Positions 7,831 through 13,839 of a DNA stretch of 51,578 bases are shown in pieces. Below the pieces are notes generated by a model. The model made no database searches and was not told the DNA's origin. It saw only the letters and a program-made list of their open reading frames with translations. The stretch is taken from positions 1 to 51,578 of the IMG/VR virus record IMGVR_UViG_3300011420_000010; one strand, 5' to 3'. A program made the position numbers and the translations under genes. Each line of letters begins with the position of its first letter. Within the stretch, counting starts at the first letter, position 1. The DNA comes from a virus.

Positions 7831-7916
7831 GGGAAAAGGAAACACCGGGACCGCGGCCCGGCCGGTTGCAAGGAGCGTCCCATGAACACTCGCCGACCGA
7901 GCCGCGGGGAACGGTG
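7831..7916 (-). terminator. Large hairpin with T-rich tail between small-gene cassettes
   Basis: CACCG (7843-7847) pairs with 7912-7916, and CCGCGGC (7851-7857) pairs with 7901-7907, giving about 12 bp with an internal loop around a long hairpin. On the minus strand it is followed by TTTCCTTTTCCC. It abuts the stop of the upstream gene. Confidence 0.5.
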
Positions 7917-8306
7917 CTACCCTCCCGTGAAGGCTTCGGCCTCCTCTCGCATCAAGCCGATCCCAGCCAGATCCACGGCCGGGTCGTCGAGCTTCGCGTA
8001 TGCGTCGAGCGCACTCAACGCTGCCTGCGCCGAGCCGGCGACCGCGATCAACTGGCCCGCGGCCTTCATCATCTCGACCACGCGATCACTGCGGTGCAGG
8101 AGTTCACGGACCGACGGAGCCTTCTTCAGCTTCGGCTCCACCGTCGAGGTCGGGCGGTTGTCTGCAGGGAACTGCCCATTGTTGATGCGTCGTTCACGCA
8201 CCACCTGCACTGCCTTCTTCCAGGGCAACCCGCTGGAGGCTGCCTCCGCTCGAACCTCCGCATTGAACTCCTTCAACGCGGTACCACGCTTCTTTGGTCT
8301 TGCCAT
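7917..8306 (-). CDS. Unknown protein, basic N-terminus
   Basis: A 129-residue protein starting MARPKKRGTALKEFNAEV. The N-terminal half is basic and helical (WKKAVQVVRERRINN). The C-terminal half (VVEMMKAAGQLIAVAGSAQAALSALDAYAKL) is a long Ala-rich helix pair followed by an acidic tail. Start chosen at 8306 because the conserved TAGGAG leader lies just upstream. No family recognised. The charge pattern suggests nucleic acid binding with oligomerisation (inference). Confidence 0.6.
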   Translation of the reverse strand: MARPKKRGTALKEFNAEVRAEAASSGLPWKKAVQVVRERRINNGQFPADNRPTSTVEPKLKKAPSVRELLHRSDRVVEMMKAAGQLIAVAGSAQAALSALDAYAKLDDPAVDLAGIGLMREEAEAFTGG

Positions 8307-8313
8307 CACAATT

Positions 8314-8328
8314 CTCCTATCTTGGGAG
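8314..8328 (-). promoter_or_regulatory. Conserved SD-masking leader, copy 1
   Basis: Minus-strand CTCCCAAGATAGGAG. The outer CTCC can pair with the Shine-Dalgarno GGAG across a 7-base loop, hiding the ribosome site of the gene at 7917-8306. Copies with one base change lie at 9989-10003 and 11231-11245. Confidence 0.55.
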
Positions 8329-8330
8329 AC

Positions 8331-8362
8331 AAAGGAAACAAAGCGGCGGAACGCCCGCCGCT
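8331..8362 (-). terminator. Rho-independent terminator
   Basis: Perfect 8-bp stem AGCGGCGG/CCGCCGCT (8342-8349 with 8355-8362), 5-base loop, then TTGTTTCCTTTG on the minus strand. It lies between the zinc-ribbon gene and the leader of the gene at 7917-8306. Confidence 0.75.
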
Positions 8363-8431
8363 CAACGACGTCGGCCGACACGGCCGATTCGCATCACGAG
8401 CCGAACAACGGTCAACGCGATGCCCAACAGA

Positions 8432-8620
8432 TCACTGAGCAGTTTCACTGGGCGGCTTCTCCTGGGTAGGTAGGTTGTTGATTCGACCACACGCCGCACA
8501 CTTGACCTGCATCCGGCCGACGACGCCCGTCAGGGCGGCATCGCAGCCTCCGCAGAAATAAACGACACGCACCTCGCTGCCAACCCGGCAGTCAACTGAC
8601 TTTGCTTCGACGCCGCTCAT
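8432..8620 (-). CDS. Small zinc-ribbon protein
   Basis: A 62-residue protein with two Cys pairs, YFCGGCDAALTG (C-x2-C) and VKCAACGRINNLP (C-x2-C), spaced as in a four-Cys zinc ribbon of the kind found in phage Com-like translational regulators and transcription-factor-like peptides. TAGGAG precedes the ATG by about ten bases. It overlaps the upstream gene by 29 bases. Nucleic acid binding is likely from the fold; its target is unknown. Confidence 0.65.
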   Translation of the reverse strand: MSGVEAKSVDCRVGSEVRVVYFCGGCDAALTGVVGRMQVKCAACGRINNLPTQEKPPSETAQ

Positions 8621-9014
8621 GGCGACACGCTCCTAACGACATCAACGCCTGGTGGACCTGGTCCGCCACGTCCGCAGGGTCGTATCCGTCATCGTGAATG
8701 GTCTTGAGTTCGAGATGCGTCAACTCCTTGACGATCTCCCGCAGCCGAGTCTCCTTCTGCCAGACGAACTGCGAGACTTGGGAGTACAGTGAACCGCGGA
8801 GCTGCGACATATCGTGGCAGACGAGGTTGCCGTTCTTCCGTCGCAGGAAGTAAAAGAACCCGTCGCCGGAGTCGAGGATCGTTCCGGCGTTGAGTGCGTC
8901 GCAGAGGCCGTTGAACACAACCTTGACGTCGGCCGCGGTGAGGTCGTAGTCTCCGCCCGCTTTGAAGATCTCCTTCGCGAGATCCTCCGCTTGCTTGTCC
9001 GTGATGGCTATCAT
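8592..9014 (-). CDS. Unknown protein
   Basis: A 140-residue protein (MIAITDKQAEDLAKEIFKAGG...). ATG at 9014 is chosen over the GTG at 9020 because AGGAGG lies at ideal distance. FNGLCDALNAGTILDSGDGFFYFLRRKNGNLVC suggests a compact alpha/beta domain, followed by helical VWQKETRLREIVKELTHLELK. No family recognised. It is followed by overlap with the zinc-ribbon gene, so the two are probably made together. Confidence 0.6.
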   Translation of the reverse strand: MIAITDKQAEDLAKEIFKAGGDYDLTAADVKVVFNGLCDALNAGTILDSGDGFFYFLRRKNGNLVCHDMSQLRGSLYSQVSQFVWQKETRLREIVKELTHLELKTIHDDGYDPADVADQVHQALMSLGACRHERRRSKVS

Positions 9015-9023
9015 GGCCACCTC

Positions 9024-9500
9024 CTATCGTGTTGCAGGGTCCGTCGGAAACGCGGCCTTGAATTCAGCGCAGCCCTTCCACAGCCGCTCATGGGTGAGGA
9101 CGAGTCCAGCCGCACGGAACTCGCCGATCCACGCCGCAAAGTCGGAGCCGCGGGCCGCGTGCTCCACCGTCACCGCCTGCCACCACAACCACCAGCCGCA
9201 GAGGTCGTCGGTCGTCGGCCACTTGACCTCGACGCGCGGCTCCCGCTTCTTCGCGGGCCGCACCTCCTTCGGCACCTGCGTCGTTGGACTCGTCTCCAAC
9301 GGAAGGAGGCCGATCTCCTTCGCACCCTGCAAGACGATCCTCTGCGTGATACCGAGCTTCTGACCTTCCGGCGTCCAGCCTAGGCTCTTCGCTTTCGCGA
9401 CCTGGCACTTCAGTGTGCAATAGCCTTCGAGCAGGTGCTCGATCGGCGTCATCGTCCCCGGCTCGTAGGCCCGGCGACATTCGCGGCATATGAACTTCAT
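9024..9500 (-). CDS. Zinc-finger protein of unknown function
   Basis: A 158-residue protein beginning MKFICRECRRAYEPG and continuing to EGYCTLKCQVAKAKSLGW. The C-x2-C...C-x3-C spacing suggests a small zinc finger of about 30 residues, followed by LGITQRIVLQGAKEIGLLP and a Trp-rich C-terminal domain (DLCGWWLWWQAVTVEHAARG). Start at 9500 has GGAGGT; it overlaps the upstream gene by 4 bases. No known family recognised. Confidence 0.6.
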   Translation of the reverse strand: MKFICRECRRAYEPGTMTPIEHLLEGYCTLKCQVAKAKSLGWTPEGQKLGITQRIVLQGAKEIGLLPLETSPTTQVPKEVRPAKKREPRVEVKWPTTDDLCGWWLWWQAVTVEHAARGSDFAAWIGEFRAAGLVLTHERLWKGCAEFKAAFPTDPATR

Positions 9501-9979
9501 GTTCGCACCTCCATCTGCTTCTCCTTCAAGATCTGCTTGACCGCGGCGAGGCCGCGTTGGTGGAACGACGCGATTGCGGACTCGAAAGCGTTCGCCGACG
9601 TCGAGCCGCAGTACTCCAGCCAGAAGGCGAGCGTCCGAATCGTCTCCGCCGACTGGAGCTGTTCGATGATCCGGACGCAACGCTCGAAGTCTTCCGCGGT
9701 CTCGACGCGGCCCGAACCCTTAAGGTCGGGGATCAGCGTCTCCTTCAGGAATCGGAGATGCGACATGGTCGAGGTCGGCGTCTCCTGACCCCAGCCGACC
9801 GGCTGCGGATCCGGCCCGCCCTTCGTCAGGTTGCCGCGGCGGTAGGTCCGAGTCTTCCCGTCGTCATGCTGGACATGGTACGGTTGAGTGCTACCCTTCC
9901 GGATCAGCGTCACTTGACCGCCACCGTACCGCTGATGCAGGACCCGGTCGCCAACCTTCAGCTTGTCAGGACTGCTCAT
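9497..9979 (-). CDS. Tudor/CarD-like N-terminal domain protein
   Basis: A 160-residue protein. Residues 5-60 (KLKVGDRVLHQRYGGGQVTLI, then YHVQHDDGKTRTYRRGNL) match the GDRVxHxxFGxGxV strand pattern of the Tudor-like domain at the end of UvrD/PcrA helicases and in CarD-type RNA polymerase binders. The rest is helical. Such domains bind RNA polymerase, so a transcription role is possible but unproven. The start has the conserved leader GGAGGATGGCAAGATG; within it lies a three-codon ATG-GCA-AGA-TGA frame overlapping the true start. Confidence 0.6.
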   Translation of the reverse strand: MSSPDKLKVGDRVLHQRYGGGQVTLIRKGSTQPYHVQHDDGKTRTYRRGNLTKGGPDPQPVGWGQETPTSTMSHLRFLKETLIPDLKGSGRVETAEDFERCVRIIEQLQSAETIRTLAFWLEYCGSTSANAFESAIASFHQRGLAAVKQILKEKQMEVRT

Positions 9980-9988
9980 CTTGCCATC

Positions 9989-10003
9989 CTCCTATCATGG
10001 GAG
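9989..10003 (-). promoter_or_regulatory. Conserved SD-masking leader, copy 2
   Basis: Minus-strand CTCCCATGATAGGAG directly before GATGGCAAGATG. CTCC and GGAG can pair around CATGATA. It is identical to the copy at 11231-11245 and one base different from 8314-8328. Confidence 0.55.
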
Positions 10004-10016
10004 ATACAGAAACGCA

Positions 10017-10066
10017 AACCAACCAGGCCGCGGTCGCAGGCACCGCGGCTAGGCAGGGCTGCGGCT
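10017..10066 (-). other. Structured intergenic spacer
   Basis: A perfect 7-bp stem CCGCGGT/ACCGCGG with a 7-base loop on the minus strand between the two cassettes (forward bases about 10029-10049). There is no T run, so it is more likely an mRNA-stabilising or processing hairpin than a terminator. Confidence 0.4.
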
Positions 10067-10414
10067 CTAGGCCTTCTTGCCCGTCAGCTTGACGTTACCT
10101 TCCTTGTCCTCCTTGACGAAGCCACGCTCCAGGGCCCAGCGGATGTGCAGCCGGACGCGCGGCTGGGGCAGCCCGGCCCGCTTCGCGATGGCCTCCGTGT
10201 CGCCGCCCTTGGCGAAGGCCTTGTTGATGGTGTGAGCCTGGGTCCCGAGCCGGGTGCCGAACTCGTCGGTCTCGATCGGCTCCGCGGCCTTCGCGGCCTT
10301 CGCGGCCTTCGCAGCTTTCGCCTTCGCGGCCTTCGCGGCCTTAGGATCGGCAGCAGCCTTCTTGGCGGAGGCAGCAGCCTTGCGGTCAGCAGCGGACTTC
10401 TTGACGATAGCCAT
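10067..10414 (-). CDS. Internal in-frame start: free H1-like winged-helix protein
   Basis: Met178 of the preceding frame is preceded by GAAGGAGAA with eight bases between GGAG and the ATG, so a 115-residue product made of only the Lys/Ala tract and winged helix is likely. It would match in size and layout the separate H1-like gene at 11778-12098. Nested in-frame starts are known from phage head genes; here the result would be a long and a short DNA-binding form. Confidence 0.5.
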   Translation of the reverse strand: MAIVKKSAADRKAAASAKKAAADPKAAKAAKAKAAKAAKAAKAAEPIETDEFGTRLGTQAHTINKAFAKGGDTEAIAKRAGLPQPRVRLHIRWALERGFVKEDKEGNVKLTGKKA

Positions 10415-10945
10415 AGTAGCTTCTCCTTCTGATGCGGCCGGAGCCGCGGTGTGGGACGGAGACGGAACATCCGCCTCTCGCAACTTACGCTTGAACTCAG
10501 CCTCCTCCGTTCGAACCCGATCCTCTTCCGCCCGGATCCGATCCTCTTCGCGTTGTTCGGCGAGGAGCCGCTTGTGCTCAGCTCGGTCGAACGCCGCGAT
10601 GTCCTTCTTCGAGCGGCCCTCGCGGGCCTGCTTGAAGCCGCCGAGCAGAAACCGATACGGCTCCGCGGGCGGCTGCCACGAGTAGAACTCCAACCGCGAC
10701 ATAGTCATGTCCGTTCCGTCGTCGAGGTAACAGCGGAACAGGCCCGACTCCGTCCGCTCAATGCGGATGACCGCGGGCAGATCGCTGACCTTCGACGCGG
10801 CCTGGATACTCCGTCGCGACGTCTTCGTGTTGATGCGGTTCGCGTCAGCCTTCCGCTGCGCGGTCTTCACCTCCTTCTGCGTTTGAGCCTCCTTGCGTGC
10901 GAACTCCAGCTTCTTCTGCTCGGCGGTCTTGCGGGTCTTAGCCAC
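10067..10945 (-). CDS. Two-domain protein with histone H1-like Lys/Ala tail and winged helix
   Basis: A 292-residue protein. The N-terminal part (1-176) is a charged coiled segment plus a small domain (PAVIRIERTESGLFRCYLDDGTDMTMSRLEFYSW) and a long Glu/Arg helix. The last 115 residues run MAIVKKSAADRKAAASAKKAAADPK with an AKAAKAAKAA tract, like bacterial H1/Hc1-type proteins, followed by a winged-helix-like domain (NKAFAKGGDTEAIAKRAGLPQPRVRLHIRWALERGFVKED). It overlaps the preceding gene by 8 bases. It probably binds phage DNA without strong sequence preference (inference). A second, internal start makes the tail domain alone. Confidence 0.65.
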   Translation of the reverse strand: MAKTRKTAEQKKLEFARKEAQTQKEVKTAQRKADANRINTKTSRRSIQAASKVSDLPAVIRIERTESGLFRCYLDDGTDMTMSRLEFYSWQPPAEPYRFLLGGFKQAREGRSKKDIAAFDRAEHKRLLAEQREEDRIRAEEDRVRTEEAEFKRKLREADVPSPSHTAAPAASEGEATMAIVKKSAADRKAAASAKKAAADPKAAKAAKAKAAKAAKAAKAAEPIETDEFGTRLGTQAHTINKAFAKGGDTEAIAKRAGLPQPRVRLHIRWALERGFVKEDKEGNVKLTGKKA

Positions 10946-11222
10946 GGGCCACCTCCCTTCGGGCCGCGATGGCGTTGCACTCCGTCACGCCGAACTGGAA
11001 GAAGCAGCTGCCTGCATCCCAGCGGTCGTTCCGCCAAGTCAAGCCGATCTGGAACAGCTCGACTCCGGTTGGCGACAGGACCGCCACCTCCATCCGCTCA
11101 CCATTCGCGGCGAGCACGCCGACGACTGAGAAGTTGAGGCCGGTCTTGCGGTGCATGTCGTCGCACCAGTGCTGAGCCAGTGCGAGCGTCGTCGGCTTCC
11201 GCTTCTTCGCTTTCTTTGCCAT
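10938..11222 (-). CDS. Unknown small protein, basic start
   Basis: A 94-residue protein starting MAKKAKKRKPTTLALAQHWCDDMHRKTG. The basic head leads into a beta-rich domain (NFSVVGVLAANGERMEVAVLSPTGVELFQIGLTWRNDRWDAG). Start at 11222 is set by the conserved leader (GGAGATGGCAAG before ATG). No family recognised. It overlaps the H1-like gene start by 8 bases, so they are coupled. Confidence 0.6.
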   Translation of the reverse strand: MAKKAKKRKPTTLALAQHWCDDMHRKTGLNFSVVGVLAANGERMEVAVLSPTGVELFQIGLTWRNDRWDAGSCFFQFGVTECNAIAARREVARG

Positions 11223-11230
11223 CTTGCCAT

Positions 11231-11245
11231 CTCCTATCATGGGAG
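11231..11245 (-). promoter_or_regulatory. Conserved SD-masking leader, copy 3
   Basis: Minus-strand CTCCCATGATAGGAG directly followed by ATGGCAAG and the start codon. Same sequence as copy 2. Confidence 0.55.
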
Positions 11246-11269
11246 CGGCCCGGCCGGAGTGGCCAAGCC

Positions 11270-11314
11270 AAAGGCCCGTCCAGGACGCGACTCCTGGAAT
11301 TGACGCTGCGGGCC
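11270..11314 (-). other. Covarying intergenic RNA element, copy A
   Basis: Outer stem GGCCCG/CGGGCC (forward 11273-11278 with 11309-11314), inner stem CCAGGA/TCCTGG (11280-11285 with 11292-11297), 6-base loop, one unpaired base on one side and eleven on the other, then TTTGG on the minus strand. Same layout as copies at 11726-11769 and 12147-12190, with different paired bases. Probably a terminator or attenuator. Confidence 0.6.
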
Positions 11315-11321
11315 GCGATAC

Positions 11322-11681
11322 TCAACCCATCATCGAGGGGAACTCGACGCTGGCCGTCTCCGCCTCTTCGAGTTGACTAATAGTATTCTCCAGCTCCTCG
11401 ATCGCGGAGGTCAGCTGTTCGCCTTTTTCGCCGCTTTGGAAGTTCTCAGGCAGGTTGTCGTACCAGTCCTGCAGCTCGTCGTGAAGGGACTCCATATCGC
11501 ACTTCGCGTCGCTGACCAGATTCTGCGCCGCGGCGAAGCGATCGGCTCGCGACTCCGGTGGCGTCGCATCGACGACGCTGACCGACGCTCCGTCGAACTG
11601 CGACTCCATCTGCTTGATCAGCTTCTCGACGGAAGCCTTGCGGAGACCTTTGCCGGTGATCGTGATCTTCCAAGTCGCCAT
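11322..11681 (-). CDS. Unknown protein with beta start and coiled coil
   Basis: A 119-residue acidic protein: MATWKITITGKGLRKASVEKLIKQMESQFDG forms a small alpha/beta start, and from about residue 55 the sequence is a long heptad-rich coil (SDAKCDMESLHDELQDWYDNLPENF... LTSAIEELENTISQLEEAE). Start at 11681 follows the GGAGGATGGCAAT leader variant. Coiled coils suggest oligomerisation. No family recognised. Confidence 0.6.
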   Translation of the reverse strand: MATWKITITGKGLRKASVEKLIKQMESQFDGASVSVVDATPPESRADRFAAAQNLVSDAKCDMESLHDELQDWYDNLPENFQSGEKGEQLTSAIEELENTISQLEEAETASVEFPSMMG

Positions 11682-11725
11682 ATTGCCATCCTCCAACAAA
11701 AGCGAACGCTGCGGAATGCAACATT

Positions 11726-11769
11726 CAAAGACCCGGCCGGAGCGTGACTCCCGGCTGACACTGCGGGTC
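11726..11769 (-). other. Covarying intergenic RNA element, copy B
   Basis: Outer stem GACCCG/CGGGTC (11730-11735 with 11764-11769), inner stem CCGGAG/CTCCCGG with one bulged base (11737-11742 with 11748-11754), 5-base loop, 9-base one-sided bulge, then TTTG on the minus strand. Relative to copy A a G-C pair in the outer stem is replaced by A-T, keeping the pairing. Confidence 0.6.
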
Positions 11770-11777
11770 GACTGAAG

Positions 11778-12098
11778 TTAAGCGGCGATCTTGACGCCGC
11801 GGCTGTTGGCGACCAGGTGACCACGGGCCACCCAGTAGCGGACATGATGCCCGACGCGGGTCACGGACAGCTTCGTCTTCGCCGCGATCTCCTTGACGTC
11901 TGCGACTCCGGCCGCGATGACGTTGTTGATCCCGAACGAGACACTGCCTTTGCGGCAGGGGTTGACGTACTTGCGAGCAGCCTTGCGGGCAGCCGAAGCG
12001 GCTTGACCCTTGTACGCGGCCTTGGCGTTCTTGCGGCGAGAGGCGACTTGCTCCGCAGCGGACTTGACGGTGCGAACGACGTTCTTGGAAGACTTCAT
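11778..12098 (-). CDS. Histone H1-like winged-helix DNA-binding protein
   Basis: A 106-residue, strongly basic protein. The N-terminal half, MKSSKNVVRTVKSAAEQVASRRKNAK to ASAARKAARKYVNPCRKG, is Lys/Arg/Ala-rich. The C-terminal half (GINNVIAAGVADVKEIAAKTKLSVTRVGHHVRYWVARGHLV) is a winged-helix pattern that aligns with the tail domain of the gene at 10067-10945, so the two are paralogues. It is the first gene after the predicted promoter at 12366-12393 and has a long structured 5' leader. An early, abundant DNA-coating protein is a reasonable guess. Confidence 0.65.
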   Translation of the reverse strand: MKSSKNVVRTVKSAAEQVASRRKNAKAAYKGQAASAARKAARKYVNPCRKGSVSFGINNVIAAGVADVKEIAAKTKLSVTRVGHHVRYWVARGHLVANSRGVKIAA

Positions 12099-12146
12099 CT
12101 TGCCATCTCCTGGAAAGAAACACAGAGGCAGCCGAAGCGGCGTCCT

Positions 12147-12190
12147 CAAGACCCTCGGCCGGGTGCGAAGCCGGCATACGCATTCGAGGG
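12147..12190 (-). other. Covarying intergenic RNA element, copy C
   Basis: Outer stem CCCTCG/CGAGGG (12152-12157 with 12185-12190), inner stem GCCGG/CCGGC (12158-12162 with 12171-12175), 8-base loop, 9-base one-sided bulge, then TCTTG on the minus strand. Same architecture as copies A and B but an independent sequence. Confidence 0.5.
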
Positions 12191-12330
12191 AAGCCAGCTT
12201 CGAGCTGGCGGTCGGAATCGCCGGGCTGAACCCGGCGTGTTGTTGCGGTGTTTGCAGGACACCTCGCGACCACTGGCCCCCTCAGGGGCTTGGCTGCCGG
12301 ACACTTCTTTCCGACGGGCCGCGTTCAGGT
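12191..12330 (-). other. Hairpin-rich 5' leader
   Basis: A row of short perfect hairpins: CCAGCT/AGCTGG (3-base loop, about 12194-12208), GCCGGG/CCCGGC (5-base loop, about 12221-12237), GGTGT/ACACC (about 12246-12264) and GCCCC/GGGGC (about 12277-12291). With the promoter upstream this would be an approximately 260-base untranslated leader for the H1-like gene. An ORF at 12146-12523 in this stretch has poor composition and is not called. Confidence 0.45.
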
Positions 12331-12365
12331 TTTCAAAGAGCCACACACCATCCGACCACACCCCT

Positions 12366-12393
12366 AATATAACAGCCTCCTGGCAAATTGCAA
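12366..12393 (-). promoter_or_regulatory. Predicted sigma70-type promoter
   Basis: Minus-strand TTGCAA (12388-12393), 16-base spacer, TATATT (12366-12371) in an AT-rich island within GC-rich DNA. It points into arc 1 (small-gene cassettes and recombination module). The best promoter match noticed in the window. Confidence 0.55.
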
Positions 12394-12692
12394 AAGGATT
12401 ATTGAAGGAAAGCCGCGGTTGAAGCCGCCGCTCTCCCGCAACCCGTGCGGCGTCTCGACTTACGGCGAAGAAATTTATTCCGGAATTCCGCAGTTTCGAG
12501 CCGCGGCCGGGCGAGCTGGTCAATTGGGAAACGGGAATTCTATCGCCGCGGCGGAGCCGTGCGAGACGAATTTAAAGTGCGACTTGAGGGGGTGAGGGTG
12601 GGCGGCTGCCACCCGGTGGGAAACAATACAAAAGAAAGCATTAGTTGAATGAAGTGAAAGGCCACCGACCCATTGGGGGTCAACCTGCACAT
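12394..12692. other. Noncoding spacer between the two genome arcs
   Basis: Lies between the last virion-arc gene and the promoter of arc 1. No gene with a ribosome site seen. AT-richer than its surroundings. It contains the repeat element R1 (12584-12649). Confidence 0.5.
12584..12649. repeat. Module-boundary element R1
   Basis: An approximately 66-base block shared with 42526-42593: TTGAGGGGGTGAGGGTGGG, a GGGTGG/CCACCC hairpin (12596-12601 with 12609-12614), CCGGTGGG-like segment, A-rich stretch, and AGCATTAGTTGAA at the far end. Both copies sit in the two long spacers that separate the virion arc from the rest. The function is unknown; boundary promoter/terminator, ncRNA or replication site are options. 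Confidence 0.65.
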
Positions 12693-13010
12693 TTAATTCG
12701 TATCGGCGAAGTGCGCCGCGATGAATTGCAGCCACGCATCGTCGTCCGAACAAGCGCAGCTGGCGTCGCCGACGGCCTCCCACTGCTTCGCGAGTTCGAG
12801 CGTCGATCGCTGGAGCAACGCGGCGTATCGCTCACCGACCGGCACCGTCGCGAGTGCGAGGCCGACGGAGTTGACCGCGACTTCATCGAGCCGGTTGCAG
12901 CGGTAGAACGCGCGGCGAGGTGGGTGCGTCGTTCGAACTTCGCGGCGGCACCGGGTGCACACCAGGAATGCGCCGCGGCGCGTGAACGTGCAGAGCGTCG
13001 GGACTTCCAT
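12693..13010 (-). CDS. Cys-rich small protein ending the virion arc
   Basis: A 105-residue protein: MEVPTLCTFTRRGAFLVCTRCRREVRT then RRAFYRCN gives four Cys in a zinc-finger-like spacing. A helical part (PVGERYAALLQRSTLELAKQWEAVG) and a short end follow. The ATG lies one base after the TAA of the preceding gene with no Shine-Dalgarno of its own, so it relies on coupled translation. Last gene before the noncoding boundary. Confidence 0.55.
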   Translation of the reverse strand: MEVPTLCTFTRRGAFLVCTRCRREVRTTHPPRRAFYRCNRLDEVAVNSVGLALATVPVGERYAALLQRSTLELAKQWEAVGDASCACSDDDAWLQFIAAHFADTN

Positions 13011-13011
13011 C

Positions 13012-13839
13012 TTACGCCGATGACAAGCATCGGACCTCGATCTTCGCGGTGTTGTTCCGAATTTGGAAGAGGTCCATCTCGCCGAGCTTCGCGAAGAACT
13101 CGTTGGTCAACGGTTCGCTCGTCTCGCAGCAAGGCCCCGCTGTGATAGAGTTGTTTTCGAACGGGCCGACCTCGCCGTAGTCCGCTTCCGTGAACGTGAT
13201 GACGTCGGGAAGGTGGCAGTTCCGCGGTTCAAGCTTCTTGCGGAAGCTCGCCCAGAATTGCGAGTCGATGAAGTACGGCTTGTCTGGACCGAACGTGATC
13301 TGCGGGAACGTCGCGATGATGTCCGGGAAATTCCAGACGACGCGGGAGACGAGGCCGAAGTGGGCGTAGATGTCGTTGTCTTCGACCTCCGGTTGGAACC
13401 ACGTCGGTCCTCGTTCGAAACCGAAGAAGAAGCCCGCGAAGACACCGACGTTGTTGTTGAAGAACGAGCGGCCCAAGGCCGGGATGAGAATCGCGGAACC
13501 GGAGACAGCATTGTAGCAGCACCAGTTGTGCTGGTCCATGAGGTTCGGCAGTCCAGGGACTCCGCCGACATGCTGCTGCGGCGATCCGAATCCGACCGAC
13601 GAGATCCGGAAGAGGCCTTTGCCGCGGCGCTTGGAGCCGTGCTGTCGGATGCCGGAGACCGTCGGCAGCTGAATCGATACCGCTGGCCCGACGCCCGCGG
13701 GGAACGTGATCGTTGTACCTTGCAACCCGAAGTCCATGATGTTTGATTCGAACGTACAACACGCACCGCCAGACGGACTGTCGTCCTCTTGAAGGCAGAC
13801 CTCCTCACAGTCGCAGCAGCAGCAGCGTCGGTGTCCCAT
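13012..13839 (-). CDS. Probable minor tail or virion protein with Cys cluster
   Basis: A 275-residue protein. The start is remarkable: RRCCCCDCEEVCLQED, five Cys within seven residues, then another CC at about 27 and CC pairs later (WCCYN, GPCCETS). The body is beta-rich and aromatic (NNNVGVFAGFFFGFERGPTWF). It follows two tail-region genes and the tape measure, so a distal tail component is inferred. The Cys cluster might bind metal or form disulphides. The Glu codons ending the preceding gene (GAGGAGTAG) serve as the Shine-Dalgarno. Confidence 0.5.
   Translation of the reverse strand: MGHRRCCCCDCEEVCLQEDDSPSGGACCTFESNIMDFGLQGTTITFPAGVGPAVSIQLPTVSGIRQHGSKRRGKGLFRISSVGFGSPQQHVGGVPGLPNLMDQHNWCCYNAVSGSAILIPALGRSFFNNNVGVFAGFFFGFERGPTWFQPEVEDNDIYAHFGLVSRVVWNFPDIIATFPQITFGPDKPYFIDSQFWASFRKKLEPRNCHLPDVITFTEADYGEVGPFENNSITAGPCCETSEPLTNEFFAKLGEMDLFQIRNNTAKIEVRCLSSA

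Noticed and set aside
12146-12523. Possible 125-codon minus-strand gene in the boundary spacer
   Set aside because: No Shine-Dalgarno, it would span the predicted promoter and hairpins, and the composition is not protein-like.
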